From an uncultured Oscillospiraceae bacterium (lineage in GTDB: Bacteria; Bacillota; Clostridia; Oscillospirales; Acutalibacteraceae): a DNA stretch of 12,477 nt. A program made the translations under genes and the position numbers. Below the pieces are notes generated by a model. It had not been told where the DNA came from, did not search any database, and saw only the letters and a list, made by a program, of their open reading frames with translations. Below, piece after piece: positions 9,591 through 12,477 of the stretch (position 1 is the first letter of the stretch; each line of letters opens with the position of its first letter). The stretch spans positions 1-12,477 of the forward strand of contig URDW01000058.1 in NCBI GenBank assembly GCA_900546735.1, in the 5' to 3' direction.

Positions 9591-10863
9591 ATACAATTTC
9601 TCCTCTCCGTAATGTCAACAAATTTACGCCCTGCAGCTGCATGCCTGCAAACGGGGTCGCGCGTCCCTTGCTTTTAAACTTGTCCGGTTCCACCGTAAAC
9701 ACACGTTCCGGGTCGATCAGGCACAGATCGGCCGGTGCGCCGGGTTCGATCTTTCCGCCTGCCAGGCCGAAAATCTCGCGCGGGCGGACGCTCATCATCT
9801 GCACCAGCCGTTCCAGGGAAATGACCCCGGTTTTTACCAGCTTTGTATAAAGAACCGGAAACGCCGTTTCCAGCCCGACAACGCCCATGGCGCTGCCTTT
9901 TAAACCGCGCGCCTTTTCCTCGGCGCTGTGCGGCGCGTGATCGGTCGCGATCACATCGATCGTGCCGTCCTGCACACCTTCGATCAGCGCCTGCTTGTCC
10001 GCAGCCGAACGCAGCGGCGGATTCATTTTAAAACGGCCGTCCTCCTGCAGATCGTCCTCGCACAGCACCAGGTAGTGCGGCGCCGTTTCACAGGTGACCG
10101 GTACGCCGCGCTTTTTCGCCTCGCGGATCAGCTGTACGCTCTCTTTGGTAGAGATGTGGCAGACATGGTAACGGCAGCCGGTCTTTTCGGCCAGCGCCAG
10201 GTCGCGTTCGATCTGCCCCCACTCCGACTCTGAGCAAATGCCCTTGTGCCCGTGGGCGCGGCAGTAGGCACCGTCGTGAATATAGCCGCCGTGCAGCAGC
10301 GATTCATCCTCACAGTGGGCAGAAATCAGCTTGCCGGTCTTGACGCAGCGGCGCATGGCTTCTTCCATCAGATCACCGGTTTGAATGCCGGTGCCGTCGT
10401 CAGAAAAGCCGGCGACCATCGGCGCAAGCGCCGCAAAGTCGACCAGTTCGCCGCGGCCGCGCCTGTTTTTTGTAATGGAGGCAAACGGCAGTACATCAAT
10501 CACAGCGTCACGTTCAATCATATCGGTCTGCACCTTCAGGTTTTCCGGGCAGTCAGGCACCGGGTTCACGTTTGGCATGGTGCAAAGCAAAGTGTACCCG
10601 GCTGCGGCCGCCGCCTCGGTGCCGGTCTTGATCGTTTCCTTATAAGAAAAGCCGGGCTCTCTGAGATGGACATGCACATCTGCAAAACCCGGCAGCAATA
10701 ACAATTTACTTTTACAATCAATAACTCTGGCATTAATAGCCTGTACATTTAAATCCGAAAAGGAAACACTAAGCCCGCCGATCACGAAATCGTGGATCAG
10801 AACACTTCGCAGTTCAAAACCGGCGCCGCTATAAACGAGCGCGTCTTTCAGGAGTATGGTCAT
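9577..10863 (-). CDS. pyrC: Dihydroorotase (type I, class I)
   Basis: Zinc amidohydrolase that cyclises N-carbamoyl-aspartate to dihydroorotate. The 428-residue length fits the long type I bacterial enzymes of Bacillus and Aquifex, not the ~345-residue E. coli type. The metal ligands are visible: H64 and H66 in DVHVHLREPG, D155 in FSDDG (the aspartate that bridges the metals in Bacillus-type enzymes), H183 in SAHCED, H236 in HVCHIS, and the catalytic D308 in ATDHAPHS. I chose the ATG at 10861-10863, which has AAAGGA about 9 nt upstream. Another in-frame ATG at 10870-10872 sits directly on that site. This is the first gene of the operon, directly after its promoter. Confidence 0.95.
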   Translation of the reverse strand: MTILLKDALVYSGAGFELRSVLIHDFVIGGLSVSFSDLNVQAINARVIDCKSKLLLLPGFADVHVHLREPGFSYKETIKTGTEAAAAAGYTLLCTMPNVNPVPDCPENLKVQTDMIERDAVIDVLPFASITKNRRGRGELVDFAALAPMVAGFSDDGTGIQTGDLMEEAMRRCVKTGKLISAHCEDESLLHGGYIHDGAYCRAHGHKGICSESEWGQIERDLALAEKTGCRYHVCHISTKESVQLIREAKKRGVPVTCETAPHYLVLCEDDLQEDGRFKMNPPLRSAADKQALIEGVQDGTIDVIATDHAPHSAEEKARGLKGSAMGVVGLETAFPVLYTKLVKTGVISLERLVQMMSVRPREIFGLAGGKIEPGAPADLCLIDPERVFTVEPDKFKSKGRATPFAGMQLQGVNLLTLRRGEIVYEAL

Positions 10864-10889
10864 AAAACTCATTCCTTTCCTAACAAAAT

Positions 10890-10918
10890 ATTATACTGGA
10901 ACGCGCCCTTAAAGTCAA
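10890..10918 (-). promoter_or_regulatory. Sigma-A promoter of the pyr operon
   Basis: On the minus strand a -35 TTGACT (10913-10918) is separated by 17 bp from a perfect -10 TATAAT (10890-10895). Transcription should start near 10881-10885, leaving a leader of only about 20 nt before pyrC. That leader is filled by the ribosome binding site. It leaves no room for a terminator/antiterminator pair or a riboswitch. Confidence 0.85.
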
Positions 10919-10937
10919 CCACAAATTTATTACAGCA

Positions 10938-10966
10938 GCGCAAAATGTGCACACAAATTTTTGCGC
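10938..10966. repeat. Inverted repeat upstream of the pyr promoter
   Basis: Perfect 8-bp arms GCGCAAAA (10938-10945) and TTTTGCGC (10959-10966) flank a 13-bp spacer. The spacer contains the self-complementary octamer TGTGCACA (10946-10953). The element sits 20-48 bp upstream of the pyr -35. It could bind a regulator, but no known pyrimidine regulator site is recognised. Confidence 0.35.
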
Positions 10967-11064
10967 AATTTTAAAAAACAGGCAAATGCCGGTGCAGACA
11001 TGCATATATGTACTATGGACGTCCACAACCGATAAAAAGGCGGTGAAATTCTAAACAAAAAATA

Positions 11065-11076
11065 AAACATTTGTTC
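11065..11076 (+). promoter_or_regulatory. Second, weaker LexA-like site
   Basis: AAACATTTGTTC differs from the minimal Gram-positive LexA core GAAC-N4-GTTC at one base. Its flanks do not match the longer consensus. Its centre is 58 bp from the centre of the better site at 11122-11135. It could be an auxiliary operator or chance in AT-rich DNA. Confidence 0.35.
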
Positions 11077-11114
11077 TTTTCGTCCTATTTTTTGGACAAA
11101 ATACGACTTTCCTC

Positions 11115-11142
11115 TTGCAATCGAACAAATGTTTGATATAAT
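11115..11142 (+). promoter_or_regulatory. Extended -10 promoter of the small membrane-protein gene
   Basis: -35 TTGCAA (11115-11120), a 16-bp spacer and -10 TATAAT (11137-11142). A TGn extension (TGA at 11134-11136) should offset the imperfect -35. Transcription would start near 11148-11150, about 24 nt before the ATG at 11173. The LexA-type operator fills the spacer. Confidence 0.75.
11122..11135 (+). promoter_or_regulatory. LexA (SOS) box
   Basis: CGAACAAATGTTTG fits the Bacillus-type LexA consensus CGAACRNRYGTTYG at all defined positions. It lies between the -35 and -10 elements, the classic position for repression by steric block. The TG of the extended -10 is part of the box. LexA itself is not encoded in the window, so binding is inferred. 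Confidence 0.72.
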
Positions 11143-11172
11143 ATAGATAGAGAAACAAAGGAGGCCAAAACC

Positions 11173-11475
11173 ATGAAAATAAAACTGATCAAATTCTTAA
11201 AAGCTGTGTTCGCGGCAGGCTGCGGCTTTGCCGTGTCCTACCTGGCATTTTCCCTACCGATCGCCCTTTCGGACGGCGGTGAAGAAAGCGTAATCAAACT
11301 AGCCATCGCCGCCGGCGTCTGCGCCGCGCTTTTCGTTTTGCTTTTGGCGGCTTTTGCCCTGGAAAAGAAAAAAGAGCAAACGGCGCAAAACGCCGCCCGC
11401 CGGCAGCGCCACGAGGAACGCACACGTTCCTGCCGTGAATATTATGACGGCACACCTTACCAGGTGATTCTTTAA
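11173..11475 (+). CDS. Small two-pass membrane protein, putative SOS-induced
   Basis: I do not recognise a family for this 100-residue protein. It has a basic start (MKIKLIKFLK), a first hydrophobic segment at about 10-32, a short acidic loop (SDGGEES, 33-39), a second hydrophobic segment at about 40-63, and a charged tail (64-100) rich in Lys, Arg, Gln and Glu, ending in a Tyr-containing stretch. The charge pattern predicts both ends inside the cell and the acidic loop outside. There is no LysM, transpeptidase or other enzymatic motif. AAAGGAGG (11157-11164) stands 8 nt before the ATG, a strong translation signal. The promoter carries a LexA box, so the product is probably made after DNA damage. 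Small LexA-controlled membrane proteins elsewhere often block cell division (SidA, YneA) or depolarise membranes (TisB). That is only a guess here. Codon use matches the neighbours. Confidence 0.85.
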   Translation: MKIKLIKFLKAVFAAGCGFAVSYLAFSLPIALSDGGEESVIKLAIAAGVCAALFVLLLAAFALEKKKEQTAQNAARRQRHEERTRSCREYYDGTPYQVIL

Positions 11476-11483
11476 AAATAAAC

Positions 11484-11513
11484 AAAACCGGAACGGTCAT
11501 CCGTTCCGGTTTT
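11484..11513. terminator. Bidirectional rho-independent terminator
   Basis: A perfect 13-bp stem (11484-11496 with 11501-11513) closes a TCAT loop. A T-rich run follows on the plus strand (to 11520), and the minus strand is also T-rich past the stem, to about 11472. It lies between two convergent genes, 8 nt after one stop and 10 nt before the other, and can serve both. Confidence 0.92.
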
Positions 11514-11523
11514 TGCTTTTTAC

Positions 11524-12447
11524 TCAGTCGTCATCTGCACGTTCGGCCGAGCGGTCCAGGATCTTGCCGGTCTTGGCGTCGATCTCATAGTCATACTCCA
11601 TACCGCCGCTGTAAAACTCGATCTCGTACACATAGATGCCGTCGTCTTCCTCCAGCTTAGCTTTGACGAACGAAGCGTTCGAGGCAGAAACGCCGCTGTC
11701 TTTCAAAGCGATCGACTTGGCCTTGTCCACACCGATATATTTTGCAGCCGCCGTGGAGCCAGAGGCCGTTGTGCCTTTTGTTTCGGCCTGCTCACGGTCA
11801 TAAGAAATAATTTTACCGTCGGATGCGCGGATCTCAAATTCATATGCGTAATTGCCAGAGACAAACTCGATGTCATACTCTTTTACGCCGTCGTCCTGAT
11901 CCGTTTTGGCTTTTGTAAAACGCACGTCTGAAGCAGAAAGTCCGACATGACCCAGCGCGATCGACTTGGCTTTCTCAAGCGTGATGGAAGAGCTGCCGGA
12001 ATTGCCGTTTTGTGCCGCGGTCGTTTGCGCGGCAGTCGTGGACTGCGCAGCGGCATTACCGGACGGCGCTGTGCTTTCGGCCTGCTGGCCGCCGGCTTGT
12101 GTTGCGTCCTCACCCGCTATGTCAGCCGGCGCCGCGTTGCCGATCTCCACCGATTCACCGTCCACTTCGGCAAAACGGTTCAAAATGGCGCCGTCAGAAG
12201 CTTTGATCTCGTAATCATAATCGACCTGGCCGGCCGCAAACTCCACATCATAGACCAGCGTGCCCTGCCGCAGGTTCAAGTCGACATCATCGATGCGTAC
12301 CTCTTCGGCCGAGACGTTGGCGTCGTCCAAGGCGATGGAAACGGCTGCGTCAGACCCGATCACGTTTTTCTGCACGGTATTCGATGCATAAACGCCTACA
12401 GCGGCGCCCAAAACAGCCACCAGCACCGCCGCCACAACGACGACAAG
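11524..12447 (-). CDS. PepSY-repeat membrane-anchored protein, 5' end missing
   Basis: The real sequence begins at base 12447 and the gene's 5' end is lost. An apparent GTG start at 12460-12462 gives residues MYKRQ, but these five codons are sequencing adapter. What remains (307 residues) starts inside a hydrophobic segment ending at GVYAS, a membrane anchor or signal. Three PepSY-like units follow, at about 35-98, 160-223 and 243-306 (numbered from the false start). Each has an (A/K)xSIAL helix, a YD(I/V)EF or YEIEF strand, a (D/E)(Y/F)EI strand and a D/TGxI turn. Linkers at about 100-159 and 224-242 are rich in Ala, Ser, Thr, Gln and Gly, as in surface proteins. The mature protein is very acidic. 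PepSY domains are thought to bind peptides or restrain proteases at the cell surface. The role of this protein is unknown. Confidence 0.85.
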   Translation of the reverse strand, partial: LVVVVAAVLVAVLGAAVGVYASNTVQKNVIGSDAAVSIALDDANVSAEEVRIDDVDLNLRQGTLVYDVEFAAGQVDYDYEIKASDGAILNRFAEVDGESVEIGNAAPADIAGEDATQAGGQQAESTAPSGNAAAQSTTAAQTTAAQNGNSGSSSITLEKAKSIALGHVGLSASDVRFTKAKTDQDDGVKEYDIEFVSGNYAYEFEIRASDGKIISYDREQAETKGTTASGSTAAAKYIGVDKAKSIALKDSGVSASNASFVKAKLEEDDGIYVYEIEFYSGGMEYDYEIDAKTGKILDRSAERADDD

Positions 12448-12477
12448 CTGTCTCTTATACACATCTCCGAGCCCACG
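12448..12477. other. Illumina Nextera adapter read-through, not genomic
   Basis: Bases 12448-12466 are CTGTCTCTTATACACATCT, the Tn5 mosaic end used in Nextera libraries. Bases 12467-12477 (CCGAGCCCACG) continue into the known Nextera read-2 adapter. The match is exact over all 30 bases to the contig end. No gene should be extended into it. Confidence 0.98.

Larger units (their letters stand above)
10864..11172. other. Divergent intergenic region between pyrC and the small membrane-protein gene
   Basis: This AT-richer 300-bp region holds the pyr promoter on the minus strand and the LexA-box promoter on the plus strand, which fire away from each other. Between them are the inverted repeat at 10938-10966, a perfect 10-bp palindrome TGGACGTCCA (11016-11025), the near-palindrome TGCATATATGTA (11001-11012), an imperfect inverted repeat with GTCC (11082-11085) and GGAC (11094-11097), and the second LexA-like site. 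A 12-codon plus-strand frame (ATG 11008 to TGA 11046) has no ribosome binding site and I do not call it. Confidence 0.6.

Noticed and set aside
10881..10895. ATTTTG after the pyr -10, resembling UTP-sensitive slippage starts of E. coli pyrBI or codBA
   Set aside because: The T-run begins two bases after the -10 hexamer, so it lies before the expected start point and would not be transcribed as the initial sequence.
11008..11046. Twelve-codon frame in the divergent region (possible leader peptide)
   Set aside because: It has no ribosome binding site, and the LexA-box promoter lies downstream of it, so that transcript would not include it.
12448..12466. Tn5 mosaic end as evidence of a natural transposon
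   Set aside because: The following bases are the synthetic Nextera read-2 adapter and run to the contig end, so this is library sequence, not a genomic Tn5 insertion.
1..12477. CRISPR array, rRNA, tRNA, phage or insertion sequence
   Set aside because: No spaced direct repeats, RNA gene sequence, transposase or phage-type genes were seen on either strand.

Overview
The window is a contig fragment from a Gram-positive bacterium of the class Clostridia. A gut Oscillospiraceae/Ruminococcaceae-type genome is my best guess. The guess rests on strong GGAGG-type ribosome binding sites, a sigma-A promoter with consensus -10, class 1B dihydroorotate dehydrogenase (PyrD+PyrK), PyrB paired with PyrI, a Bacillus-type LexA box, a PepSY-repeat surface protein and GC-rich coding sequence. 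No marker gene fixes the taxon.

Region 1 (109-10863, minus strand) is one tightly packed operon for the whole of de novo UMP synthesis: pyrC, carA, carB, pyrK, pyrD, pyrF, pyrE, pyrB, pyrI. It ends with a TtcA-like tRNA thiolation gene. CarA/CarB make carbamoyl phosphate, PyrB/PyrI condense it with aspartate, PyrC closes the ring, PyrD/PyrK oxidise dihydroorotate, PyrE adds the ribose phosphate and PyrF decarboxylates OMP to UMP. Most junctions overlap or touch (ATGA, TGATG, TAAATG, 14- and 19-nt overlaps), which suggests translational coupling. A near-consensus promoter lies about 20-30 nt before pyrC, so there is no room for a PyrR-type attenuator. No pyrR or pyrP is present in the window.

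Region 2 (10864-11172) is a 300-bp divergent intergenic region. It holds the pyr promoter, several small palindromes, and an oppositely directed extended -10 promoter with a Gram-positive LexA (SOS) box between its -35 and -10. A second, weaker LexA-like site lies about 58 bp upstream.

Region 3 (11173-11475, plus strand) is the gene driven by the SOS-type promoter. It encodes an unrecognised 100-residue protein with two predicted membrane segments and a basic C-terminal tail. It is the best candidate here for something undescribed. A 13-bp perfect hairpin with T-runs on both sides separates it from the next, convergent gene.

Region 4 (11524-12447, minus strand) encodes a membrane-anchored protein with three PepSY-like repeats joined by Ser/Thr/Ala/Gln-rich linkers. 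Its 5' end is lost because the last 30 bases (12448-12477) are Illumina Nextera adapter, not genome. The first ~108 bases at the left end hold no confident gene, only a hairpin terminator that faces the plus direction.
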